DNA of 11,920 nucleotides from JBIOYL01 sp044870185 (GCA_044870185.1 JBIOYL010000025.1:1-11920); one strand, 5' to 3'. Shown: positions 1 to 5,678, counted from the first letter of the stretch. Notes: a model not told the origin generated them from the letters alone. Numbers and translations: made by a program.

Positions 1-2
1 CG

Positions 3-1709
3 CGGTCGGGCGGCGACGACGGCGAGGCCGGCAGCCGGCCCGTCGAGGTGACTGCTGGAACCCCCGCCGCCCATCAGCCTGCCGGGGCGACCGCGGGGGT
101 GCCCGGCGCCGGCCAGGTCGGCGCGCCGACCCTGGCGCAGACGGCCGCGAACGGCGGTGTGGCGGCCTCCCCGGGCGAGCCCGCCGGCGGTGTGGCGGCT
201 TCCCCGGGCGAGCCCGCCGCCCGGCAGGACGGCGAGCGTGCCCGCGCCGAGGCGCCGGCCGCCTCGGTGCCCACCCAGCCGGCGGGAGGCCAGGCCGGGA
301 CGCGGGCTGGCAGCGCCGAGCAGGCCGGCGGCCAGCAGCCGGCAAGCGACGGCCAGGCGCCCGCCGACGGCGGCCAGGCCCGCAGCGACCAGCGCGACCA
401 GGGGCCGCGCCGCGACTGGAGCCCGAACCAGCAGGGACAGGGCGGCCGTTGGGACGGCCCCCAGCAGGGGCCGGGCGGCGGGCGGCGCCGCAACCGCAAC
501 CGCAACCGCAACCGCAACCGGTTCAACGCCGAGCAGGGTGGCGTGGCCGTCGCCGAGCGGCCCGACTACCGCGGCGCGCCCGACGACCGGCCCGAGGTCG
601 TGCGCACCGGCCTGCTCGACATCCGCTCGCAGGACGGCTACGGCTTCCTGCGCGTGGGCAGCTACCTGCCGGGCCCGGACGACGTCTACGTGCCGCTGTC
701 GATGATCCGCCGCATGGCGCTGCGCCGCGGCGACGAGATCGAGGGCCAGGTCAAGCTGCCTCGGGACTCGGAGAAGTACGCCGCCCTGACCCGGGTCGAC
801 AAGATCAACGGGCTCGACCCGGAGGAGGCCCGCAACCGCAGGGACTTCAAGGACCTGACCCCGCTCTACCCGCAGGAGCGCCTGCGCCTGGAGCACAACC
901 CGACCGAGATCTCGACCAGGATCATGGACCTGATGTGCCCGATCGGGAAGGGCCAGCGCGGGCTCATCGTCTCGCCGCCCAAGGCGGGCAAGACGATGCT
1001 CATGAAGCAGATCGCCAATGCGATCACCGACAACAACCCCGAATGCCACCTCATCATCCTGCTCGTGGACGAGCGGCCCGAAGAGGTCACCGACATGCAG
1101 CGGTCGACCAGGGCCGAGGTGATCTACTCGACGTTCGACCGGCCGAGCGAGGACCACTGCCAGATCAGCGAGCTCACCATCGAGCGGGCCAAGCGCCTGG
1201 TCGAGTACGGCAAGGACGTGGTGATCCTGCTCGACGGCATCACCCGCCTGTCGCGCGCCTACAACCTGGCCACGCCGGCCAGCGGCAAGATCCTGTCCGG
1301 CGGGGTCGACTCCTCGGCGCTGTACCCGCCCAAGCGCTTCTTCGGAGCGGCCCGCAACATCGAGCACGGCGGCTCCCTGACCATCCTGGCCACGGCGCTG
1401 GTGGATACCGGCTCGCGCATGGACGAGGTCATCTTCGAGGAGTTCAAGGGCACCGGGAACATGGAGGTGCGCCTGGACCGCAAGCTGTCCGAGCGCCGCA
1501 TCTTCCCCGCCCTCGACGTGGACGCCTCCTCGACCCGCAAGGAGGAGCTGCTGCTCAGCGAGGAGGAGCTGGTCGTGGCCTGGAAGCTGCGCCGGGTGCT
1601 CGGCGCGCTGGAGCCGGCCCAGGCGCTGGAGCTGGTCGTCGACAAGATGCGGGCGACCAAGACCAACGCCGAGTTCCTGCGCACCATCCAGCGGGCCAAC
1701 ATCGGCTGA
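3..1709 (+). CDS. rho: Transcription termination factor Rho (5'-truncated by window edge)
   Basis: Rho is the hexameric RNA helicase that ends transcription at unstructured transcripts. Numbering from the GTG at 48, the RNA-binding OB-fold motif GYGFLR is at residues 197-202, the Walker A motif PPKAGKT at 310-316 (Lys315), and the Walker B stretch VVILLDG contains Asp396. The segments DERPEEVTDMQRS, RPKRFFGAAR-like and EEFKGTGNMEVRLDRK closely follow E. coli Rho. The first ~170 residues are a low-complexity insert rich in Gly, Ala, Pro, Gln and Arg, ending in an RNRNRNRNRN run, as in actinobacterial Rho. The frame stays open from 48 back to position 3 with no stop, so the true start and the usual N-terminal SAP-like Rho_N domain most likely lie left of the window; the GTG at 48 is probably internal. 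The core is intact, including residues lining the bicyclomycin pocket in E. coli. Stop TGA at 1707-1709. Confidence 0.97.
   Translation, partial: RSGGDDGEAGSRPVEVTAGTPAAHQPAGATAGVPGAGQVGAPTLAQTAANGGVAASPGEPAGGVAASPGEPAARQDGERARAEAPAASVPTQPAGGQAGTRAGSAEQAGGQQPASDGQAPADGGQARSDQRDQGPRRDWSPNQQGQGGRWDGPQQGPGGGRRRNRNRNRNRNRFNAEQGGVAVAERPDYRGAPDDRPEVVRTGLLDIRSQDGYGFLRVGSYLPGPDDVYVPLSMIRRMALRRGDEIEGQVKLPRDSEKYAALTRVDKINGLDPEEARNRRDFKDLTPLYPQERLRLEHNPTEISTRIMDLMCPIGKGQRGLIVSPPKAGKTMLMKQIANAITDNNPECHLIILLVDERPEEVTDMQRSTRAEVIYSTFDRPSEDHCQISELTIERAKRLVEYGKDVVILLDGITRLSRAYNLATPASGKILSGGVDSSALYPPKRFFGAARNIEHGGSLTILATALVDTGSRMDEVIFEEFKGTGNMEVRLDRKLSERRIFPALDVDASSTRKEELLLSEEELVVAWKLRRVLGALEPAQALELVVDKMRATKTNAEFLRTIQRANIG
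153..218 (+). repeat. 33-bp tandem duplication inside rho
   Basis: Two adjacent 33-bp copies (153-185 and 186-218) encode GGVAASPGEPA twice. They differ at one silent base (GCC at 165-167, GCT at 198-200). The near identity points to a recent slippage-type duplication in the disordered N-terminal insert. Confidence 0.9.
489..518 (+). repeat. Hexanucleotide CGCAAC x5 microsatellite inside rho
   Basis: Five perfect copies of CGCAAC encode five Arg-Asn dipeptides just ahead of the conserved Rho core. Arg/Asn-rich tracts here are typical of actinobacterial Rho and probably add RNA-binding charge. A perfect 6-bp repeat can change copy number without a frameshift. Confidence 0.9.
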
Positions 1710-1716
1710 GCCACCA

Positions 1717-1736
1717 CCGGCGGCCGGGAACGCCGG
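1717..1736 (+). terminator. Weak GC hairpin after rho
   Basis: CCGGCG (1717-1722) can pair with CGCCGG (1731-1736) across an 8-base loop, 7 bases after the rho stop and between two convergent genes. There is no T-run behind it, only GCCTTCCCC, and a 6-bp GC stem arises easily by chance at this base composition. Confidence 0.2.
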
Positions 1737-1746
1737 GCCTTCCCCG

Positions 1747-2049
1747 CTACAGGCGCAGTGCGTCCAGGTCGACCGGGAATGTCTCGACTTGCTCACCGCG
1801 AAGCAGCCGGGAGCCGGTCTCCACCGCCTGCTCGTGCCCGGGACTGCGACGCGCCCAGGTCAGCTGCCACCACGCCTGGATGACTTCGTTGAGGCGGTCG
1901 AGCTGGTAGGAGGCCTTGGCCTCCTCAAGCGCCCCCCGGTACTCGGCGTCGAATCGGGCGCGAAGCGCCTCGGGCAGCTCGGCGCGGATCGCCGCAGGGG
2001 TTCGATCGGGTGGCTCGACCCGGCCAACCGGGCTGGCTTGTGCGCTCAT
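1747..2049 (-). CDS. DUF6247-like small protein
   Basis: A 100-aa soluble protein with no signal peptide or membrane segment. Its layout matches what I know of actinobacterial DUF6247 proteins: a variable N-terminus, then a TPAAIRAELPEALRARFDAEYRGALEEA segment, a WW-containing helix (IQAWWQLTW) and a C-terminal LLRGEQV stretch. Function is unknown. From memory, some DUF6247 genes sit beside RelE/ParE-type toxin genes, suggesting an antitoxin-like role; here no toxin partner is present, since the next gene downstream is the convergent rho. The ATG at 2049 is favoured because a TACACT hexamer (2056-2061) ends 6 bases before it, fitting a leaderless transcript, and no Shine-Dalgarno sequence is seen. 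The family assignment is by recalled pattern and the coding call is stronger than the family call. Confidence 0.75.
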   Translation of the reverse strand: MSAQASPVGRVEPPDRTPAAIRAELPEALRARFDAEYRGALEEAKASYQLDRLNEVIQAWWQLTWARRSPGHEQAVETGSRLLRGEQVETFPVDLDALRL

Positions 2050-2055
2050 GCCGGC

Positions 2056-2061
2056 AGTGTA
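2056..2061 (-). promoter_or_regulatory. -10-like TACACT before the DUF6247-like gene
   Basis: TACACT on the minus strand fits the actinobacterial TANNNT -10 pattern. Six bases separate it from the ATG, placing the transcript start on or next to the start codon. No convincing -35 is visible. Confidence 0.45.
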
Positions 2062-2089
2062 CCCGGCTCGGCGGCTGGTCCGGGACGAC

Positions 2090-2285
2090 CTCTCATCGAG
2101 GCCGAGGCGGTCGCGGTGATCGTCGACTTCCTGCCGCCGCCCGTTGGGGCGACGCCCATGAACTCGCCCTGGAACGTGCCGGAACAGCGGAACCTCGCGG
2201 CCACCTTGTCGCCCTCGGCGACCGGGTCGACGACCTCACCGGCGACGCACCAGCGCCTTGTTCTGCTCGGACACCTTGCCTCCTC
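2090..2285 (-). pseudogene. Remnant of a SnoaL-like polyketide cyclase/ester cyclase gene
   Basis: On the minus strand a strong GAGGAGG (2285-2279) precedes GTG at 2274, which opens a frame reading (M)SEQNKALVRRR and then hits TGA at 2238-2236. That start is typical of SnoaL-like (NTF2-fold) proteins. In another frame, right at the stop, the sequence continues VVDPVAEGDKVAARF and then SGTFQGEFMGVAPTGG, matching the family's middle segment (AEGDKV..R....GTH.GEFMGIPPTG). Roughly 70 residues that normally lie between these two parts are missing, the frame is broken, and family similarity ends near 2090, before the usual C-terminal half. I read this as an internally deleted, frameshifted, 3'-truncated gene relic. 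The rest of the gap to the lipoprotein gene (2286-2418) shows no gene. Confidence 0.65.
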
Positions 2286-2418
2286 GCGCTTGGGGCCGGC
2301 CATCCGGCTGCCCCTGTCGGGTCCGGGCGGCGGAGTAGGGCCGAGTCGCTCGCGTCGCCATCCGTGGAGTGTGGAGGATAGCTCACCCAGTGGTTGAGCT
2401 TGAGGGGCGTACCACCGG

Positions 2419-3828
2419 TCAGCGTTGCCTGAAGGCGAGCACCTGCTCGCCGGCGGCCACGACCACGCGGCCGTCGCCGGCGGCCGGCGTGGCGAAGTTG
2501 GCGGTCTCGCCGATGCCGGCCCGGAACTCCAGGCGCCCACTGGCCGGGTCGACGGCGTCGAGGCTGCCCTGCGCGCCGTTCACGTACCAGACCGCGCCGC
2601 CCGACACGATCGGCGGCTGGGCGGCGCCCCCGGCGCGCCAGGCGACCAAGAACGACGGCCGGCCGGGGTCGACCCGCAGCGCGACCAGGCCGCCGGTGCA
2701 CGGCACGAACAGCAGCGGCGGTGCGTAGGCGACGCCGCCGAAGGCGCTGTCGCAGACCTGGGCCGAGAACGCCTCGCCGCCCAGGCCCCCGAGCCGGTCG
2801 GCGCGCAGCAGGTAGCCCACCCCCTCCTTGCCGATCTGGAAGACGAGCCCGCCGCCGAGCAGCGTCGGCCCGACCGAGCCGAGGTCGACGTCGCCGGCGC
2901 TCAGCTCGGCCCAGTTGCGTGGCGTGAACCAGTCCAGCCGGCGCAGCTCGGGGGTGAGCCGCACGACGCTGTTGCCGAAGTCGAACGACGAGGTCGAGGC
3001 GGCGTTGCCGGTGGTGACGTACAGCGAGCCGTCGCCGCCGACGGCCGGCCCGGACGGCGCCCAGATGCCCGCCTCCCGGCTGGTCGGGACCTGATAGGTG
3101 ACCAGGGGGCCGTCGCCTGCGGCGGGCACGCCGAGCACCCAGCCGTGGTAGGCGCCGCAGTCGCCGAAGCGGCCTCCGTAGGGCACGTAGACCCGGCCCC
3201 GGGACAGGGCCAGGGCGCCCCGCTGGTTGTGGACGCGCGGGTCGGCGCCGGGCGGGTCGACAGCCCGCCGGGCGCGCACCCTGCCGGTGGCCAGGTCGAG
3301 GGTGACGAGCTCGTGGTGCAACGGCTGGACGACGGCGACCACGTACAAGACCCCGGCGGCCGGGTCGGCCACCGGCGTGCTGGTGACGCCCAGCGGGTCG
3401 ACGTTGCCGCACGGCAGCCCCGCGGCCGGGACCGGGTCGCCGACGCTCGTCCGCCAGACCACCCGCCCGGTCGCCGCGTCGAGCGCGAGCACCTGGTCGT
3501 GCTCGGTGGCCACGAGCACCCGGCCGCCGACCAGCAGCGGCTCGGCGTAGACCGCCCCGTCGACCGTGGTGGCCCACGCCTGGCGCACGGCGCCCAGGGG
3601 GCGCCGGTCGGGGTCGACGCCGGTGCGGGCCGGGTTCTGGTGGTAGGTGGGCCAGACCGCCCCGACGGCCGCCCGGCCTGCGGTGGTCGGCGCCGGCGAC
3701 GCCGGTGCCGACGCCGCCGGCTCGGACGCCGGCGGCGTCGCGGAGCGCCCCGAGGAGCCCGAGCAGGCCGCCAGCGCCAGGCCGGCGGCGACCAGGACGG
3801 CGAGCACGCGCATGCGCATGCTGCTCAT
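2419..3828 (-). CDS. PQQ-type beta-propeller lipoprotein
   Basis: A 469-aa predicted exported lipoprotein. From ATG 3828 the N-terminus is MSSMRMRV, a hydrophobic stretch and a lipobox LAAC with Cys22 as the lipidation site. A Ser/Ala/Pro-rich linker follows (about residues 25-50). The rest carries repeats of the BamB/PQQ-like propeller type, such as QVLALDAATGRVVW, ELVTLDLATGRVRA and SLDAVDPASGRLEF, interspersed with GGRVLVATE-like strands. This fold usually acts as a binding scaffold outside the membrane; I see no evidence for a quinoprotein dehydrogenase. The frame is open upstream to 4143, but that extension lacks export features and runs into the rpmE start, so a start at 3828 (or Met at 3819 or 3813) is preferred. 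No clear Shine-Dalgarno is seen. It is divergent from rpmE and separated by about 300 bases that hold repeats. Confidence 0.85.
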   Translation of the reverse strand: MSSMRMRVLAVLVAAGLALAACSGSSGRSATPPASEPAASAPASPAPTTAGRAAVGAVWPTYHQNPARTGVDPDRRPLGAVRQAWATTVDGAVYAEPLLVGGRVLVATEHDQVLALDAATGRVVWRTSVGDPVPAAGLPCGNVDPLGVTSTPVADPAAGVLYVVAVVQPLHHELVTLDLATGRVRARRAVDPPGADPRVHNQRGALALSRGRVYVPYGGRFGDCGAYHGWVLGVPAAGDGPLVTYQVPTSREAGIWAPSGPAVGGDGSLYVTTGNAASTSSFDFGNSVVRLTPELRRLDWFTPRNWAELSAGDVDLGSVGPTLLGGGLVFQIGKEGVGYLLRADRLGGLGGEAFSAQVCDSAFGGVAYAPPLLFVPCTGGLVALRVDPGRPSFLVAWRAGGAAQPPIVSGGAVWYVNGAQGSLDAVDPASGRLEFRAGIGETANFATPAAGDGRVVVAAGEQVLAFRQR

Positions 3829-3882
3829 GATGCACAGGTGCAGGGAATTCTGCGGTGCCCGGGCGCGTTGCAGCTCGCGGGT

Positions 3883-3921
3883 CACCGGAGGGCTCCACCG
3901 GAGGGCTCCACCGGAGGGCCT
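3883..3921. repeat. 13-bp tandem repeat, about 2.9 copies
   Basis: CACCGGAGGGCTC occurs at 3883-3895 and 3896-3908, and a third copy at 3909-3921 differs only in its last two bases (CT for TC). It lies 55 bases upstream of the lipoprotein start, in the divergent intergenic region. Confidence 0.85.
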
Positions 3922-3923
3922 GC

Positions 3924-3941
3924 GGGGCCACCGGGGCCACC
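3924..3941. repeat. 9-bp direct repeat GGGGCCACC x2
   Basis: Two adjacent perfect copies (3924-3932, 3933-3941) lie directly after the 13-bp repeat block. They share the CCACCGG core with it, so the whole 3883-3943 stretch looks like a slippage-prone low-complexity tract. Confidence 0.75.
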
Positions 3942-3972
3942 GGTCGGGCTCGCGGGGCCAGCGGGCGGCATG

Positions 3973-3978
3973 TACCAT
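3973..3978 (+). promoter_or_regulatory. -10-like TACCAT upstream of rpmE
   Basis: TACCAT, with TG one base before it, fits an extended TANNNT -10 on the plus strand. It would give an rpmE leader of roughly 145 bases that includes both palindromes at 4017-4072. No -35 is recognisable, so the call is weak. Confidence 0.25.
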
Positions 3979-4016
3979 CGGCTGGCTCGTCCGCCGGTCG
4001 ACGAGGGTGCCCGGCC

Positions 4017-4072
4017 GGTCGGCCCGATCGCCTGGGAACCCTGCGGGATCGGCTCCGGTGATCGGCCCGATC
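4017..4072. promoter_or_regulatory. Two copies of a 13-bp palindrome upstream of rpmE
   Basis: GATCGGCCCGATC at 4060-4072 is a perfect dyad (6-bp arms around one C). GGTCGGCCCGATC at 4017-4029 is the same site with one arm base changed. The centres are 43 bp apart, about four helical turns, which suits a cooperative dimer pair. They do not resemble the AT-rich Zur box that controls some L31 genes. A DNA operator or an RNA leader structure are both possible. Confidence 0.4.
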
Positions 4073-4129
4073 TCGCGCCGGGGTGACCCGGCGACGCATG
4101 CGACGACGTTTCGTAAGGAGCACACCCAA

Positions 4130-4345
4130 ATGAAGCAGGGCATCCACCCCGACTACAAGGTCGCCACCGTGCGCTGCTCGTGTGGCGAGACCTTCCAGAC
4201 CCGCTCGACCGTCTCCGAGCTGCGGGTCGACATCTGCTCCAAGTGCCACCCGTTCTACACCGGCAAGCAGAAGCTGGTGGACACCGGCGGCCGGGTCGAG
4301 CGGTTCGAGCGCCGCTACGGCAAGCGCCAGGCGGCGGGCTCCTGA
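4130..4345 (+). CDS. rpmE: 50S ribosomal protein L31 (zinc-binding form)
   Basis: A 71-aa protein beginning MKQGIHPDYK, with the L31 signature SKCHPFYTGKQK near the middle. The four zinc ligands of the C+ form are present at Cys16, Cys18, Cys37 and Cys40, so this is the zinc-containing L31 and not the cysteine-free paralogue made under zinc limitation. L31 bridges the large subunit to the 30S head. The start is fixed by AAGGAG at 4115-4120, nine bases before ATG 4130. In many actinobacteria rpmE follows rho directly and precedes prfA. Here it is about 2.4 kb from rho, and the TnpB element begins within about 20 bases after its stop codon. Confidence 0.97.
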   Translation: MKQGIHPDYKVATVRCSCGETFQTRSTVSELRVDICSKCHPFYTGKQKLVDTGGRVERFERRYGKRQAAGS

Positions 4346-4367
4346 GCAGGCCGTGACGGTGACTCCT

Positions 4368-4387
4368 CTGTCGCCTGAAGGCGTCAG
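4368..4387 (-). repeat. Right-end subterminal hairpin of the TnpB element
   Basis: An imperfect palindrome: CTG, a mismatch, CGCCT, a 2-base loop, AGGCG, a mismatch, CAG. It lies 23 bases after the rpmE stop and could also slow polymerase leaving rpmE, but it has no T-run. It matches the left-end hairpin in sequence and orientation. Confidence 0.75.
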
Positions 4388-4391
4388 CTTC

Positions 4392-4413
4392 TCAGGCCGC
4401 TTGCGCGGCCTGA
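4392..4413 (-). other. GCAA-tetraloop hairpin covering the tnpB stop codon
   Basis: TCAGGCCGC (4392-4400) and GCGGCCTGA (4405-4413) form a perfect 9-bp inverted repeat with a 4-base spacer. Read on the minus strand the spacer is GCAA, a stable GNRA tetraloop. The tnpB TGA lies in the stem, so coding and RNA structure share these bases. Confidence 0.8.
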
Positions 4414-5558
4414 CGGGCAAGCCCTGCCCGGAGAATGTTGCCCGCCGCGTTCACATCCGCATGGGCGACATGCCCACAGGCGGCACAGCAGAACACGGCC
4501 TGGCTGACACGGTTCTCCGCTGCCACCTGCCCACACGCGGGGCAGGTGCGGGAGGTGTTGCGGGGGTTCACCGCGACCAGCGTGCGACCAGCGCTTGCAG
4601 CCTTGTCGGCAAGGACCGCCAGGAACACCCCCCAACCCGCAGCCAGGATCGACCGGTTCAACCCCGCCTTCTGCGCCACCTTCGTCCCAGGCCGGGCTAC
4701 CGAGCCCGCAGCCGACCGAGTCATCCCCTTGATCTGCAGCTTCTCGTGCACGAGCAGGTCGTAGCCACGGACCAGCTCGAGGGCGGTCTTGTGGGCGTGG
4801 TCGCGGCGCTGCCGGCCGACCTTGCGGTGCAGCGCCGCGACCCGCGCCCGGGCCGTGCGGCGCCGCGTGGAGCCTGGCTGGCAGCGGGCCAGCCGCTGCT
4901 GGGCGCGGGCCAGCTTGGCGGCCGAGACGGCCAGCCAGCGCGGGTTGGCGATCTGCCGGCCATCACTGGTGGTCACCAGCCAGGCCACCCCCAGGTCCAG
5001 GCCGACCACCGCCCCCGTCGGCGGCAACGGCACCGCCGGCACCTGGTCGCAGGACAAGATCAGATACCAGCGCTTGCCTTCCCGTTTGACGCTCAAGGTC
5101 TTGACCCGGCCCTGGACCGGCCGGTAGGCGTGCACCTTGACCTGGCCGACGCCTTGCAGGTCGACGCGCCGCTGCTCGGGGTGCCAGCGGCAGCCATCGC
5201 CGTCGGCCGGCCAGGTGACGGTGTCGAACCAGCCGCGGCCTTTGAACCTTGGATAGCCGGGGGTCTGACCGGCCTTGACCCGCCGGTAGAACGCCTGGAA
5301 GGCCTGGTCGAGGCGGCGCAGGGTGGCCTGCTGGGAGGAGCACGACCAGCGGCCCTGCCCGCTGGGGTCATCGCGGCGGATGTGCTTGAGTTCGGCGGAC
5401 TGGTCGGGGTAGCGGATGGTGACCCGGCGGGTCTGCCAGGCGGTGCGGCGGTGCTCCAGGGCGCCGTTGTCCAGCTGCCGGTGATCGTCCAGCATCGCGG
5501 TCAGCGCCCCGGTTTGCTTGCTGGTGGGGCGCAGGGGGAACTTGGAGGCGCGTCGCAT
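4392..5558 (-). CDS. tnpB: TnpB, RNA-guided DNA nuclease (IS200/IS605 OrfB)
   Basis: A 388-aa protein of usual TnpB length. TnpB is an RNA-guided endonuclease, ancestor of Cas12, that cuts DNA beside a short motif and helps its element persist. The N-terminus RRASKFPLRPTSKQTGAL is the typical OrfB opening (helix-turn-helix region). The RuvC-like domain has Asp188 in VVGLDLG, Glu272 in VHEKLQIKGM and Asp368 in HADVNAAGNIL. The zinc ribbon is Cys339/Cys342 (TCPACG) and Cys358/Cys361 (CAACGH). All catalytic and zinc residues are present and the frame is unbroken, so it may be active. The ATG at 5558 is chosen because the family motif begins there and a GATACT hexamer (5565-5570) ends 6 bases upstream; no Shine-Dalgarno is seen. 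It is convergent with rpmE. Confidence 0.95.
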   Translation of the reverse strand: MRRASKFPLRPTSKQTGALTAMLDDHRQLDNGALEHRRTAWQTRRVTIRYPDQSAELKHIRRDDPSGQGRWSCSSQQATLRRLDQAFQAFYRRVKAGQTPGYPRFKGRGWFDTVTWPADGDGCRWHPEQRRVDLQGVGQVKVHAYRPVQGRVKTLSVKREGKRWYLILSCDQVPAVPLPPTGAVVGLDLGVAWLVTTSDGRQIANPRWLAVSAAKLARAQQRLARCQPGSTRRRTARARVAALHRKVGRQRRDHAHKTALELVRGYDLLVHEKLQIKGMTRSAAGSVARPGTKVAQKAGLNRSILAAGWGVFLAVLADKAASAGRTLVAVNPRNTSRTCPACGQVAAENRVSQAVFCCAACGHVAHADVNAAGNILRAGLARQAAQAA

Positions 5559-5564
5559 GCCCGA

Positions 5565-5570
5565 AGTATC
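5565..5570 (-). promoter_or_regulatory. -10-like GATACT before tnpB
   Basis: GATACT ends 6 bases before the tnpB ATG, the same spacing as the TACACT before the DUF6247-like gene. It differs from TANNNT at the first base. A leaderless tnpB message is possible. Confidence 0.3.
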
Positions 5571-5626
5571 GCAGCCGGGTGTGACCGTGGGTGGCCAACC
5601 GCAGCGATTGTGGATTGCGAAGGGGG

Positions 5627-5678
5627 TGGCGCGCCGATTCCTCTGCCGCCTGACCGCGGCAGTCCCCTCGGCGCGCCA
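5627..5678. repeat. Nested inverted repeat at the left end of the TnpB element
   Basis: The outer arms TGGCGCGCCGA (5627-5637) and TCGGCGCGCCA (5668-5678) are perfect 11-bp complements. Inside them lies the left-end hairpin with CTGCCGC (5643-5649), loop CTGACC and GCGGCAG (5656-5662). The internal joints TTCCT and TCCCC do not pair well. The outer arms also contain the self-complementary core GGCGCGCC. The last arm base is the first base of the next gene's ATG. Confidence 0.85.

Larger units (their letters stand above)
4361..4600 (-). ncRNA. Predicted omega RNA (TnpB guide RNA) scaffold
   Basis: In IS200/IS605 elements the TnpB guide RNA comes from the 3' end of tnpB through the right end and continues into flanking DNA. 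Two structures fit. A perfect 9-bp stem closes a GCAA (GNRA) tetraloop at 4413-4392 and overlaps the tnpB stop. It is followed by an 8-bp stem with one A-A mismatch and a 2-base loop at 4387-4368. Past that, AGAGGAGTC is shared with the left end and probably belongs to the element. The 5' boundary given here is only a length estimate from known omega RNAs of about 200-250 nt. The guide would start around 4346-4361, to the low-coordinate side of the tip. Confidence 0.5.
4361..5678 (-). mobile_element. tnpB-only IS200/IS605-family element
   Basis: The element holds one gene (tnpB, minus strand) and no Y1 transposase tnpA, so it would need tnpA supplied elsewhere to move. Its ends are inferred from two subterminal hairpins in the same orientation, as expected for IS200/IS605 ends recognised as single strands. 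The right-end segment 4361-4387 and left-end segment 5636-5662 match at 22 of 27 bases, each containing a hairpin (4368-4387; 5643-5662). Exact tips cannot be fixed because this family makes no target duplication. The right tip probably lies between 4346 and 4361 and the left tip near 5663-5690. The right side abuts the rpmE stop codon. Confidence 0.75.

Noticed and set aside
3883..3943. Possible CRISPR-like array
   Set aside because: Units are 13 and 9 bp and directly adjacent, with no spacers and no cas genes nearby.
2425..4086. A 553-codon plus-strand frame opposite the lipoprotein gene
   Set aside because: The minus strand encodes a signal peptide with lipobox and propeller repeats; the plus frame gives repetitive Gly/Arg/Asp sequence without motifs.
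3829..4143. Upstream extension of the lipoprotein frame to a Met at 4143
   Set aside because: It would place about 105 residues before a clear lipoprotein signal peptide and overlap the rpmE start and its ribosome site.
4368..4387. Intrinsic terminator of rpmE
   Set aside because: The hairpin has no T-run on the plus strand and its near copy lies at the other end of the TnpB element, so element-end function explains it better; a secondary role in termination is not excluded.
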